64,000 nucleotides of DNA from Chlamydiales bacterium (lineage in GTDB: Bacteria; Chlamydiota; Chlamydiia; Chlamydiales; Simkaniaceae). The stretch is taken from the NCBI GenBank assembly GCA_024233395.1, contig JACKPR010000005.1, positions 1 through 64,000 on the forward strand, in the 5' to 3' direction. Below are positions 36,241 to 46,055 of the stretch, one piece after another. The notes under the pieces are model-generated. The model did no database searches. It worked only from the letters and a program-made list of their open reading frames with translations, and had not been told where the DNA came from. The first letter of the stretch is position 1; each line of letters opens with the position of its first letter. The position numbers and the translations under genes are program-made.

Positions 36241-37377
36241 TTATTTGACTTCAATACTTCTTAATGTAGATGGTGGAGGCAACAACGCTTGTCCATTTTT
36301 CCCAGTATAGGAAGTGATAATACTCATTAAACGTTTGCGGAACGCAATCAAAATTGCAGCAATCACAACAAAGAGCATCTTTGATAAATTGTTTGTCTTT
36401 TCTGCTTCTCCACGCATACGATCTGGCCTCATTGGAGGCCGAATTCTTGGAAGGGGTGCATGTTCAAGAGTCCTCACTATATAAAGAATCACTCCGTTAT
36501 CCTCAGCTTCCATCGCTTGTCGTTGAACAGGAGGAATATCTGGAAGTGATGTTGGAACATAGGGAATCAGGTGAGAAAGAGCATCCGCCATTTGATCTTG
36601 GTCTCTAGTTACCCAAACATAAGCAGCTTTTGTTCCATTTAACTCTTGATGTCCATGAGAATCAAACAACGTATACTCAAAATGATCCCCTTTATAGTAA
36701 ATCGCAAGGGCATAGGTTTTCCCTTGTGAGTGTAATATTCCTCCAAGAGCTCCATGCCTCATTGCAAGATCTTCAAGCTTGATTAACTCAGCTTTAAAAT
36801 AGAGAAGGGTCGATTGACCTTCATCATCTCTTTTCAAAACTTGCCCTTCTTCACAATTCACATGCTCCAGCCCATAAATATCTTTTGTATCGGTATGACT
36901 AAAAGCCCGATAAAGAGGAACGGCTGGATTGCGTTTATGTTCCTGCCAAGCTCGATCAAGCATGAGTTTATAATTCGCCTTTCCATCATGAACAATTTGA
37001 TCAATTTCTTCTGGCTGAATATCAACAACGCCACCCCAATTCAAAGCCCTTGATAAAAAACATTGGGCACAACTCGTACAAGCACTACTCTCTTTTTTCC
37101 CACCCTGCTCGGCTAGAAGATCATCAGAGTATTGATTGACCGTTCCAAAGCGTCTTTCAAAACGTGCTTCTGAAAAAGGAAAAGGCTCTCTGGCGGTAGC
37201 ACTGGGAGCAAGCCTCACAATCATTTGAGCAAGAAGGCGCCTTTCCTGAGGAAAATCTCCCTTTTGAGCTGCCTCAAAAAGTTCTCCCACACGCTGTCTC
37301 AACAGTTGTGGATCAGTTTGCCCACTAAGAATTGCTTGATAAAGATGACTACATTGAGTCATTAACGAAACTTCCAT
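36241..37377 (-). CDS. Tail-anchored protein, candidate tegument-type (C76-like) deubiquitinase
   Basis: ATG at 37377 is used (an upstream TTG adds four residues); 378 residues. A cluster CTSCAQC (Cys100, 103, 106) begins a helix, and FDSHGH (Asp239, His241) follows about 135-140 residues later. A Cys followed at that distance by Asp-x-His is the layout of herpesvirus tegument deubiquitinases and their bacterial relatives. A single TM (MLFVVIAAILIAF) near the C-terminus plus a short basic tail suggests anchoring in a host or inclusion membrane. Enzyme class is a hypothesis; no search was done. Confidence 0.5.
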   Translation of the reverse strand: MEVSLMTQCSHLYQAILSGQTDPQLLRQRVGELFEAAQKGDFPQERRLLAQMIVRLAPSATAREPFPFSEARFERRFGTVNQYSDDLLAEQGGKKESSACTSCAQCFLSRALNWGGVVDIQPEEIDQIVHDGKANYKLMLDRAWQEHKRNPAVPLYRAFSHTDTKDIYGLEHVNCEEGQVLKRDDEGQSTLLYFKAELIKLEDLAMRHGALGGILHSQGKTYALAIYYKGDHFEYTLFDSHGHQELNGTKAAYVWVTRDQDQMADALSHLIPYVPTSLPDIPPVQRQAMEAEDNGVILYIVRTLEHAPLPRIRPPMRPDRMRGEAEKTNNLSKMLFVVIAAILIAFRKRLMSIITSYTGKNGQALLPPPSTLRSIEVK

Positions 37378-37434
37378 TTTTGCTCTCAATAGGTTAATTT
37401 TGCCAAAAGTTTACTATATAGCCGAATAAATGTC

Positions 37435-37463
37435 TTGCCTTAGAGTAATCTTGGGATTAAAAT
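37435..37463 (+). promoter_or_regulatory. Probable htpG promoter
   Basis: TTGCCT (37435-37440) and TAAAAT (37458-37463) with a 17-bp spacer, 33 bp before ATG, with AAGGAAAG as ribosome site. No CIRCE-type inverted repeat was seen. Confidence 0.5.
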
Positions 37464-37496
37464 AGGGGTATTTTAAGACTTTTCAAGGAAAGATTT

Positions 37497-39326
37497 ATGA
37501 CACAAGGTAAGTTGAAGATCCATAGCGAAAATATCCTCCCAATTATCAAAAAATGGCTTTACACCGACCGCGATATTTTTTTAAGAGAACTGGTTTCCAA
37601 TGCCTGCGATGCCCTATCCAAACTCAAAATTTTACGCGATCAAGGGGAAGCAGAGTTTAACGATGAAGAGCTCCGGATTGATATCGAAGTCGACAAAGAA
37701 AAGAAGACGATTAAGATCTTTGATACAGGCCTTGGAATGACCGATAAAGAGGTCGAAAAATATATCGCACAACTTGCCTTTTCTGGTGCAGAAGAGTTTG
37801 TAAAAAAATATAAAGATGAAGAAGGAGACGCCATCATTGGCCACTTTGGCTTGGGCTTTTATTCTTCATTTATGGTGAGCGACAAAGTCGAAGTCGATTC
37901 CCTTTCATATAAGAAAAATGCAAAACCTGCGCATTGGTCTTGTGATGGTTCCCCTGAGTATCTTTTAGAAGAAGGGGCGCGCGATCAGCGCGGAACAGTG
38001 ATTACTCTCCATGTGAATAAAGATTCTGAAGAGTTTATAGAAGAAAGCAAACTGCGTGGAATGCTACTCAAGCATTGCCGTTTCCTCCCCTATCCCATTC
38101 ACCTCAATGGAAAACGGATCAACGAACAAGAACCCCTTTGGATCAAACCTCCTTCAGAATGCACCGATAAAGATTACCTCGACTTTTATCGAGCTCTTTA
38201 TCCTTTAGAGCCCGATCCTATTTTTTGGATCCATCTCAACGTGGACTACCCTTTCCATTTAAAAGGGATTCTCTATTTCCCTAAACTAAGCCGCCGTTTA
38301 GATCCGAATCAGTCCTCTTTACAACTCTATTGCAACCGCGTTTTTGTTTCGGATAATTGTAAAGATCTCATTCCCGATTATTTGACTGTTCTACGGGGCG
38401 TCATCGATAGTCCAGACATTCCGTTAAATGTCTCTCGCTCGAACCTTCAAATGGACCGCACCGTGCGCCAACTAGCGAGTCACATTTCAAAAAAGGTCTC
38501 CGATAAACTTTCTTCCACTTTAAAAAGTAATCGAGAAAGTTACATTGCTAAGTGGCCCGATATCGAAATGATTATCAAGCTTGGAATTCTCCAAGATGAA
38601 AAATTCTATGACCGTATGAAGGAGTGTCTCCTTTGGAAAAATTCTAATGAAGAATGGACAACCGTTGATGAATATATCGAAAGAAATCCTGAGAAAAAAG
38701 TCTATTATCACCACGACGAAAAACAGACGACCCATTTCTTCGATATGTATAAGGATAAAGGGATCGAAATTCTTTTTGCCCCTTCCCATCTAGACACTCC
38801 CTTGATGTCTTTTTTAGAAACAAAACATTCTGGGGTAAAGTTTCAACGTTTGGACGGCGCCATTGATGATGTCATTCTTGATAAAGAAAAAGAAAAAACG
38901 GTTCTTGATGAACAGGGAAAAACAGAAGCGGTCAAAATTGCAGACTATATCAAGTCAAAACTCAGCATCGATCATCTAGAGGTCGAAGCAAAGAGCCTTT
39001 CCAGTCACTCTGTTCCTGCCTTTATGATGATTTCCGAAGAAGAACGGAGAATGCGCGACTACTTTGCTCTATCAGGACAAGACCTTCCTCCAACGCTTGG
39101 AAGTAAACGGACCTTTGTGGTCAATACCAATAGTGAACTCATTCAGTCGATTCGGAAGATGGAATCAAAGGATCCTGAGCTTGCCTCTTCTTTAATCCAA
39201 CAACTCTATGAACTCTCCCTTCTTTCGCAGCGAGAGTTAGAGCCAGGAGATTTTTCAGCCTTTTTAAAGCGTTCATCTGAGCTCCTTGAGAAACTGACCT
39301 TAAAAGTCGCTGACACCAAAAGTTAG
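37497..39326 (+). CDS. htpG: Chaperone HtpG (Hsp90)
   Basis: ATP-dependent chaperone. The GHKL ATP pocket shows LRELVSNACDALSKL, DTGLGMTDKEV and IGHFGLGFYSSFMV. Middle-domain text NVSRSNLQMDRTVRQ holds the catalytic-loop Arg region. A dimerisation domain ends the 609-residue protein, usual for bacteria. The coding sequence is followed at once by a perfect 44-bp palindrome. Confidence 0.96.
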   Translation: MTQGKLKIHSENILPIIKKWLYTDRDIFLRELVSNACDALSKLKILRDQGEAEFNDEELRIDIEVDKEKKTIKIFDTGLGMTDKEVEKYIAQLAFSGAEEFVKKYKDEEGDAIIGHFGLGFYSSFMVSDKVEVDSLSYKKNAKPAHWSCDGSPEYLLEEGARDQRGTVITLHVNKDSEEFIEESKLRGMLLKHCRFLPYPIHLNGKRINEQEPLWIKPPSECTDKDYLDFYRALYPLEPDPIFWIHLNVDYPFHLKGILYFPKLSRRLDPNQSSLQLYCNRVFVSDNCKDLIPDYLTVLRGVIDSPDIPLNVSRSNLQMDRTVRQLASHISKKVSDKLSSTLKSNRESYIAKWPDIEMIIKLGILQDEKFYDRMKECLLWKNSNEEWTTVDEYIERNPEKKVYYHHDEKQTTHFFDMYKDKGIEILFAPSHLDTPLMSFLETKHSGVKFQRLDGAIDDVILDKEKEKTVLDEQGKTEAVKIADYIKSKLSIDHLEVEAKSLSSHSVPAFMMISEEERRMRDYFALSGQDLPPTLGSKRTFVVNTNSELIQSIRKMESKDPELASSLIQQLYELSLLSQRELEPGDFSAFLKRSSELLEKLTLKVADTKS

Positions 39327-39332
39327 TGTAAC

Positions 39333-39376
39333 GGGCTGTTGCGAACTGGGAAAATTTTCCCAGTTCGCAACAGCCC
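39333..39376. repeat. Perfect 44-bp palindrome after htpG
   Basis: Two 22-bp halves (left GGGCTGTTGCGAACTGGGAAAA) meet at AAAA|TTTT, centre 39354/39355, with no spacer and no mismatch. As RNA it would form a long hairpin; a downstream U-tract is absent, so an ordinary intrinsic terminator is not obvious. It could be a bidirectional processing site or a protein-binding site. Confidence 0.85.
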
Positions 39377-39429
39377 CTGTAAACAAAATATTTTAAACCC
39401 TCTTGTTTATATAATTAAAGTAATAATTA

Positions 39430-39438
39430 TGTTATAAT
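39430..39438 (+). promoter_or_regulatory. Extended -10 promoter (TG-N-TATAAT) before the 39475 gene
   Basis: TGTTATAAT in an AT-rich stretch, 36 bp before the ATG; AGAGGG serves as ribosome site. Flanking bases (AATTATG before, TATAATT after the centre) match those before the 1481-residue coiled-coil gene. Confidence 0.5.
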
Positions 39439-39474
39439 TGTTACTAAAATTTAACAAAAGAAGAGGGTTTAATA

Positions 39475-40440
39475 ATGTCTACATTAGAAGTTGGAGATAG
39501 TCAAGCCTATCATTATGATGGTGTTCCACAGAAAAACGGGTACCACCACCCCAATGTCGATTTAAAGGACGCAGAATTGGTTGCTACGGTCTTGGAAAAG
39601 CATGCCTCTGGCCTCCTTCCTGGAGCTTCCCTTGCCGATGAAATCATTCAGGCCCTCCTTCTAGAAAATAAACGCCTACGCTCTGAAGCCGCTCCTTCTC
39701 TAAAAGAAAAAGCCTCTCCTCTTCCAAATCCAGCCCCTCAGATGGGCTTTGCTCTCCAGGTGATGACCTCTGAGCTCAAACGCTCTGGCCAACGTCTTGA
39801 GATTGCCCAAGCAGCAGCTGATAGTCTCGAAGAATCCTCAAGAGGATTGCAGGAACAAGTCGATCAGATGAGAGAAGAATTTACCCGACTTTTCGAAGCG
39901 GAATACCACAAGCATCCAAACCCCGCTTCAGAAGAAGATTTCACCCCACCTCCAAAACAGGTGGAGATTAGACCCATGCCAAAAGAGATTGCCGATGATC
40001 CTCATGAAGTCATGACCTATAAACTCTGGGCAGAAGAAAGAAGAATCGAGCATGCAAATACACGTACAGCATATTACAAAGACCTCCCAGCAAAAGCACA
40101 AGATCTCGGAAGAGCTCTTGATTTAGCTAGAGAAGGAAATTGGGCAAAACTTTTTGGAGAAAAAACAGCTTCTGAGGAAGGTCCCTCAAGAGAAGTTGTT
40201 CAAGATGTTGTTTCTGATCTAGTCATTGAAAATGCTCAATTAAAAAAAGAAGCGACGGAAACTGCTGAAAGAGCCAGTTCTTTACAAACCCAATTGTATG
40301 CAAGTCGTGATGAAGTCGCTGTTCAAAAATTAACCATTCGTGAAATGGAAGCAAAAATCGCAATGCTTCAAAGTCAACTTAGAGCAGCCGAAAGAGTTAT
40401 TTCTGACCAAGCGGTTCAGAGTGTTGATAGTTGGTGGTAA
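39475..40440 (+). CDS. Coiled-coil hypothetical protein, candidate effector
   Basis: A 321-residue acidic protein without signal peptide or TM. Predicted helices occupy 90-145 and 235-312 with heptads rich in Glu, Gln, Ala and Leu (LREMEAKIAMLQSQL-type text). The N-terminal 45 residues are polar with HHP and GLLPGASL. It shares promoter layout and coiled-coil style with the 1481-residue protein, so the two may be co-expressed. Its end overlaps the converging MscS-like gene by 44 bp. Confidence 0.6.
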   Translation: MSTLEVGDSQAYHYDGVPQKNGYHHPNVDLKDAELVATVLEKHASGLLPGASLADEIIQALLLENKRLRSEAAPSLKEKASPLPNPAPQMGFALQVMTSELKRSGQRLEIAQAAADSLEESSRGLQEQVDQMREEFTRLFEAEYHKHPNPASEEDFTPPPKQVEIRPMPKEIADDPHEVMTYKLWAEERRIEHANTRTAYYKDLPAKAQDLGRALDLAREGNWAKLFGEKTASEEGPSREVVQDVVSDLVIENAQLKKEATETAERASSLQTQLYASRDEVAVQKLTIREMEAKIAMLQSQLRAAERVISDQAVQSVDSWW

Positions 40441-41275
40441 CAAGTTCTTCTAAGGGTTTTATCGGATAGAAGGAGTCTAAGAATCGGGTGAGAACCACTT
40501 GTTCTAATCGCTCCTTTAAATGAACCGGAGAAGGCATCCGCAAACTTAAAACAATTTGCTCTGGATCGGGAACAAAAATCGTAACGCGAGGATCAACAGA
40601 AGGCAATTGCATCCCCCGCCTTCTTTCAATTTGTTTAAGACGTTGACGCGCTTGTTCCAAAAAAGGAGCGATCTCTTCTTCAGCAATTTTTAAGAGAAGT
40701 TGTTTTCCTTCCTTCCAGTTACATTTTATTGACAAAGGAATCTCCATTCGAATCATGTAATAATTTTCTAAAAACGATTCGTTAATGACCGGTTGGGATA
40801 AAAAAAGGCTATTAGAAAATGTCACCCTTCTTCCTGTATAAAGATGACTTAATCCCTTGTTTCCCACCTCTTCAACAGTAGTAGAAAGAAGGGTGGTATC
40901 GATCACATCTCCGCGGATGTCGCCCACCTCAATTCGGTCACCAATTTCAAAAAGCTTCCCTCGGAACCGGACGACTGAGCCATTGATGGACATACAAAGC
41001 TCTTTCACAGAAAATACCATCGCAAAGGCAATCGCAAAAACAGAGAGAGCAAACCCTTGAATCGTCTCTCCCCAAAGGAGAATGACGCTCAGCAAAATAA
41101 GGACAAAAACAAAGGAACGGGTTGAGTTGATCCATCGAAGACGCTGTTGAGAGGTCCAGTCACGACGCGACCTTCGTATATATCTGGCAATAAAGTACCT
41201 AGATGCCCACAAAAGGAGGACAATAACCACTGTCGCAATCAGTTTCGTTGTAATAAATCGCTCTAAAAAGTCCAT
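40397..41275 (-). CDS. MscS-family mechanosensitive channel
   Basis: A 292-residue inner-membrane protein. Three hydrophobic segments lie at about 10-100; the pore-lining third ends in MVFSVKELCMSINGSVV. The beta domain carries the family core FEIGDRIEVGDIRGDVIDTTLLSTTV, and a mixed C-terminal domain follows. Length is near E. coli MscS. Likely an osmotic release valve; some family members act otherwise. Confidence 0.83.
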   Translation of the reverse strand: MDFLERFITTKLIATVVIVLLLWASRYFIARYIRRSRRDWTSQQRLRWINSTRSFVFVLILLSVILLWGETIQGFALSVFAIAFAMVFSVKELCMSINGSVVRFRGKLFEIGDRIEVGDIRGDVIDTTLLSTTVEEVGNKGLSHLYTGRRVTFSNSLFLSQPVINESFLENYYMIRMEIPLSIKCNWKEGKQLLLKIAEEEIAPFLEQARQRLKQIERRRGMQLPSVDPRVTIFVPDPEQIVLSLRMPSPVHLKERLEQVVLTRFLDSFYPIKPLEELVTTNYQHSEPLGQK

Positions 41276-41421
41276 AGATCTTCCCTCATATTAAAACTCT
41301 TTAACTATGAGAGATTTCCATGCAAAAATCAATCCCATTTTTATTGTTTCATAACCAATTCATATTAAATAACATAAGGCTTAATAATATTTTTGTAATA
41401 ATAGATATTTAATGAAAATTA

Positions 41422-41430
41422 TGATATAAT
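41422..41430 (+). promoter_or_regulatory. Extended -10 promoter (TG-N-TATAAT) before the 1481-residue protein gene
   Basis: TGATATAAT, 66 bp before the ATG, in a 221-bp gap that is otherwise AT-rich and gene-free. The local sequence AATTATGATATAATT parallels AATTATGTTATAATT before the gene at 39475. Confidence 0.5.
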
Positions 41431-41496
41431 TAAGAAAGCAAAAAGGGATTATATCCAAAAAACAATCTATTAAAAACTTAATATCAAAGACTTGGG

Positions 41497-44400
41497 ATGG
41501 CTACACTACACGAACAATCTAGCGATATTCTCGTGAGAGGACGCCCTATTGGTTTGTCCGAGCGCGATCCAGAGATTTTTCATGATTATGCGATTTCTCG
41601 CGATACCGCCATCTCTATTATGCCCAGCATGGAAGCTCTCATTGCTGACCCGACATTCCGTCATAGTGTCAGAGAGACCCTTCGATGCAGCCCAACCCTT
41701 GTCGAAATCAAAGTAAGCGCAAAAGATGGGACTGTTTTTGTTAAAGATCCCCGTAATCGAGAGTCCCGCTACCAACCGGTCGATTATGAAGCAAAAGCTG
41801 CTGTTCAAAAAGTTGCAAGGCGCACTCAAGCTGCTTATGACCGCCTTATAGGTTCTCCCTCTTCAAGCCGAAGAAGCTATCCCCCAAGAGTTGCAAGTCC
41901 TGTTTATGATCATGCCGCTCCAACAGCCCGCCCCCGCTCTTACCAACACATCCCTTCTCCTACATTCCAACCCGAATTTTATGAATCGCGTATCCATGAT
42001 CTAGAAAGAGAAAACAGAGAGCTCCGAGGAAGCGTTGAAAACTATGAACTCCGAAGCCAACTCGAAAGAGCGGAGCAATTGCGCAAAGAGGCAATGCAAC
42101 AGCTTGCTGAATCTCGAGAAGAGATTGGTGAATTACAAGACACCGTTGCTGGACTTCTAACAGATTTAGAAGGGGAACAAGAAGCCCATCAGAGAACCAA
42201 TGAATCTCTAGCTGCCTCTGTCCTTTTCAACATTATTCTTGCCACAGCCCTTCAAGGAATGGGAGGAAGAAACGCCAAACTTCAAAGACAACTCGAAGAG
42301 CTACAAGCTCAACATCGAGCCCTTGGAGTGCACTCAGAGGCTCACGATCATATTCTACAAACTGCACAAGAACTTACCGAAGCAAGCTCCCCTGCTGATT
42401 TAATTAGTAAAATTAAGGACCTCCAAGCAGCTTTAGCTAGTGAACATGAAAGAAGTGGAAGACTTGAACATGCTTTATCACAATCTGAAGAAGGACGAAG
42501 AGATCTTGAATTAAGGCTTGAAGCAGCCGATAGAGAACTCCGTCAATTAAGACCTGAAAACGCAGAGCTTAGAAGAGATCTTGAAAAGGCGCGCCAAGAA
42601 CTTGCAGAGATTGCAAGTGCTGTCCAGGGAGGACGACGAAGTGGAGAACCCCTTCCTCAACTTGCAAAACGTTACCATGAAACAATCGCTAAACTCGAAG
42701 GTCGGCTTGAAGAAACACTACAAGCAAACCGAGGTCTTCAACAAGTCATTCGAGGAATTCGTTCAGAATTACCACATGCTCCAGAGCGCGATGCTGATCT
42801 TCCCAGCGCTATCCGCGCCCTTAGACAATCTCAAGAAGAAGCCGATCGTGCAAGACAAGCACTTCATGACGAACTTGAAGCTCTAAAACATCAACACTCC
42901 GGCAAAGTTGCCATCCTAGATCGGATTGGTGAAGTTTTAGATAAAAAAGGGGAACCTCATGAAAGTCTTCCTGAACTTGTCAGCGCTTTAGAAGGAGAAA
43001 ACCGCGAGCTCAAAGGAAGGATTGCAACGCATGTTGCAGCACAAGAAAGACGTGATGAAATTCTTGCAAGCGTAGAAAAGCTGACTGGAGAGCGGATTGA
43101 AACAATGGAAGATCTTCCTGGCGCAGTTCAAAGCGCATTAGGAAAAGTGGAGCAAAGAGCCGTAGCTGCCAATCGTCGTGCAGACTCTCTCCAAGACAGA
43201 GTTTCAGCCCTTACCGAAGAGCTTAAAGAAACACAAAGAGCTCATAAACAAGAAATCGCCGCTAAAAAAGAAGAGGTTCGTGCCCAAGAATTAAGAGCCC
43301 TTCAAGCTGAATCAGACCTATTAGGACAAGATGAGCGCGTTTTAGAATTAGAAGATCAAGCAGAAGCATTAAGACGAGAATGTGGAAAAGCGACTCGAGC
43401 CCTCAGGGAAGCTGAAAAACGCCATGCGGGAGAACTCTCTGAATTAAGAAGTGCATTACATTCAGCGGTGCAAGACCTTGGTCAAGAAAGAGAGACAACA
43501 GTAGCCCTTCGAAAAGAGGTTGCGGCACTTAAACAAGCTGCTCATGATACAGAATTAAGACACCAAGAAGCCCTCCTCAAACAAGAAGTTGCTCATCGAA
43601 AGGAAATAACGCCCCTCCGTGAGCGCCTTGCAGAAGTCACCCTTTTAACTGGAGAACAAGCAAGGCGGATTGCTTCACTTGAAGAAGAATTGTTAGCTGC
43701 TCATGAAGCCACAAGAGTAAGTGATCAAAGGCGTGAAAGAGAACTTCGAGAACTAGAAGAGGCTCATCAAGGAGTGCTAGCTTCCCTTAAGGCTCAACTT
43801 GAACATGCAGAAGCAGCCTTGTTAGAAGCAACAAGCACAGGTGAATCTCAACAAGCCTCTATAGATGCACTCACCCAAGAAGTTGCTGCTCTTGAGAAAG
43901 CGCTTGAAGAGCGCGCTCAGATTTCAAGTGAAGAACTAGACAGACTCCGAGAAGAATCAGAACACCTTCGAGATCTTTTAGGACAAATCGATGAGATTGC
44001 TAGAAAAGTCCCCATTGAAAGAGATCCTAGATCAATCGCAGAAGAGTTAGAAGAACTTCGGCAAGGACCTCAATATGACAAACTTCCTGGAGAAGTTAAA
44101 GAGGTCATTGCAGCTCTTTTAAAAGAAATCCGAGAACTTAAAGCAAAAGATTTAGCCGTTCGCGAAAAAGAAGCCACCATTGCAGATCTTGAACTGCAAC
44201 TAGAGGATCAAGAGGCTCGCTCAAGTGAAAAACAAGCCGCACTTCATGCACAAATTGAGAGTCTCAATGTCGATTTACTGCAAGTGCGAAATGAAGCTTT
44301 AGATCTAGGACAAAAACAAGCTCATCTTATCGGAACACTTCGTGAAGCCCTTCGTAAACAACGAAAAGAGGCAGCTATAGAGCGCACTCAAAAACTTGAA

Positions 44401-45942
44401 AGAATCAACGAACTTGAAGACGAACTCAGAAAAGCAGAAAGAACAATAAAGACCCTCCGACACACCATTGCGCAACAAGGAATCAAACTCCAAGGTGAGA
44501 CAGAACGTGCGGACCACTATCAGGCGCAATCTGAAGAGCTTCAAGCGAAAAAGAAAGAACTCCGTCAACTGATTAAAGCCCTTAGAAAAGATCTCACCGA
44601 AATGGAAAGAGATCGTGATTACTGGCGAGAAGAAGCTGATCAATATGCGGCTAGTTACAGAGATCTCCGTAAAGAACATACCGAGCTACAAGGAAGATGT
44701 GGACATCTCGAAGAAGAAGTTGCCCAACTCCGACAAATCTTAGCGACAACCTTTAGCGTAGAACCCACTCTTAATGTTGAGCAGTTCAGAGAAGCTCGCA
44801 GAGAACTTCAAGGACGGATCGCTGACATGGAACAAACAATTGAAGGCCTATCAGAAAAAGTGGTTCGTGTAGAAAGATCAAAAGCAAGAGTTGAAGCACG
44901 TCATGAAAAAGCGGCAGAAGAACGAGATGCAGCCCTTAGAAAAGCTGCGGAAAGCGAACGGCAACGAAAATTAGAAGAACAAAGACGCCTTTCTACCGAA
45001 AGCTCCCGTGATCGCCTTTTAGAAGATCTTGATGGAGCTCATCAACTTGCTAGCAGTCAAGCGAGACAGCTTGAAGCAACCCTTGGAAGTGTTAAAGATC
45101 TCCGTGCTGAAAATGCCCATCTCCGTGAAGCTTTAGAAGCTCATCGACATTCTTCTGCAGAACAAGAAGAAATCTTGCAACGGGCTATTGCTGAAAAAGC
45201 AGAAGAACTTCGAAGACTTCAAGAAGTAGAAGAAGCCAGACGACGAGAAGAGCTTGATGCAGTCGAGCAACAACAACTCCGCGCAGCAGATGCCGGTGAA
45301 ATTATGGGTGAAATTGCCCGTGGAATGGAAGATAGCGGCTTAAAATTAGAAAGAGTCATTCCTAGTAAAATGTTACCTTATATTCGCGAATACCTCCAAT
45401 CTATGAAAACAGGTGCCCTTCCAAAACGTCACGCTCAAACAGCCGCATCTGAGATTAGCCAACTCAACTCAGTTCCCTATCCTTTATCGGACCTTTCTCT
45501 ATTCACAGGTTTCTTCCAAGTCACAGATCATGTGAGTAAACTTAGAGGTTCTGGAGAATTCCTCCGCTTAAAAGCCAATAATGCTTTTCTTGCCCAATTG
45601 AATCCAGAAACGCAACAAGAGGCAATCAAAAGAATTAAAGCAGAAAACGCTGCGATTATTCGAAACCTTCTCAAAAGTTTTTTCCATTGTGTGGAGGAAG
45701 TAGCAGGAGCAAGCAGTGGACTTTCTAGGTTTAACAACATCGGAATGCAACTTTGGGTATGGAATACCGTTTTCCATGGACTAAAAGATGAGTTCTATCA
45801 AGAATCAACACAAAAAGCTGAACTTGGATTTACTTCAAGCTTTGGAGGTGTTGATCTACAAAAAGCTGATGGAATGAGAAAAACGGTTCTCGATCTTCAT
45901 ACAAGATTCCAAGAAATGATGCGCCCCTTTGTTCTCGCATAA
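41497..45942 (+). CDS. Giant coiled-coil protein (1481 residues), candidate effector or structural protein
   Basis: No signal peptide. The first 150 residues are a small globular part then a Ser/Pro/Tyr-rich linker (about 115-160). Residues 165-1240 are almost continuous coiled coil rich in Glu, Arg, Leu, Ala and Gln, broken by a hydrophobic patch SVLFNIILATALQGMGG near 240. A C-terminal globular domain of about 230 residues (begins EIMGEIARGMEDSGLKL, ends RPFVLA) looks ordered and all-helical. Size and layout recall eukaryotic tethers and chlamydial or legionella secreted coiled-coil proteins. Function unknown. Confidence 0.7.
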   Translation: MATLHEQSSDILVRGRPIGLSERDPEIFHDYAISRDTAISIMPSMEALIADPTFRHSVRETLRCSPTLVEIKVSAKDGTVFVKDPRNRESRYQPVDYEAKAAVQKVARRTQAAYDRLIGSPSSSRRSYPPRVASPVYDHAAPTARPRSYQHIPSPTFQPEFYESRIHDLERENRELRGSVENYELRSQLERAEQLRKEAMQQLAESREEIGELQDTVAGLLTDLEGEQEAHQRTNESLAASVLFNIILATALQGMGGRNAKLQRQLEELQAQHRALGVHSEAHDHILQTAQELTEASSPADLISKIKDLQAALASEHERSGRLEHALSQSEEGRRDLELRLEAADRELRQLRPENAELRRDLEKARQELAEIASAVQGGRRSGEPLPQLAKRYHETIAKLEGRLEETLQANRGLQQVIRGIRSELPHAPERDADLPSAIRALRQSQEEADRARQALHDELEALKHQHSGKVAILDRIGEVLDKKGEPHESLPELVSALEGENRELKGRIATHVAAQERRDEILASVEKLTGERIETMEDLPGAVQSALGKVEQRAVAANRRADSLQDRVSALTEELKETQRAHKQEIAAKKEEVRAQELRALQAESDLLGQDERVLELEDQAEALRRECGKATRALREAEKRHAGELSELRSALHSAVQDLGQERETTVALRKEVAALKQAAHDTELRHQEALLKQEVAHRKEITPLRERLAEVTLLTGEQARRIASLEEELLAAHEATRVSDQRRERELRELEEAHQGVLASLKAQLEHAEAALLEATSTGESQQASIDALTQEVAALEKALEERAQISSEELDRLREESEHLRDLLGQIDEIARKVPIERDPRSIAEELEELRQGPQYDKLPGEVKEVIAALLKEIRELKAKDLAVREKEATIADLELQLEDQEARSSEKQAALHAQIESLNVDLLQVRNEALDLGQKQAHLIGTLREALRKQRKEAAIERTQKLERINELEDELRKAERTIKTLRHTIAQQGIKLQGETERADHYQAQSEELQAKKKELRQLIKALRKDLTEMERDRDYWREEADQYAASYRDLRKEHTELQGRCGHLEEEVAQLRQILATTFSVEPTLNVEQFREARRELQGRIADMEQTIEGLSEKVVRVERSKARVEARHEKAAEERDAALRKAAESERQRKLEEQRRLSTESSRDRLLEDLDGAHQLASSQARQLEATLGSVKDLRAENAHLREALEAHRHSSAEQEEILQRAIAEKAEELRRLQEVEEARRREELDAVEQQQLRAADAGEIMGEIARGMEDSGLKLERVIPSKMLPYIREYLQSMKTGALPKRHAQTAASEISQLNSVPYPLSDLSLFTGFFQVTDHVSKLRGSGEFLRLKANNAFLAQLNPETQQEAIKRIKAENAAIIRNLLKSFFHCVEEVAGASSGLSRFNNIGMQLWVWNTVFHGLKDEFYQESTQKAELGFTSSFGGVDLQKADGMRKTVLDLHTRFQEMMRPFVLA

Positions 45943-46055
45943 AAAAAGCACTTTTAAACTCAGTAACAAGTCCATCTAGAAGGTATTCTCAAGCGTTTTT
46001 TCTTGGATAAAATAGAGTATTTTTTATATTCTTGTGGAAGTACTTTAACAAAAGT

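Noticed and set aside
39333..39376. Standard intrinsic terminator for htpG
   Set aside because: The palindrome is not followed by a T-tract on the plus strand and has no loop.
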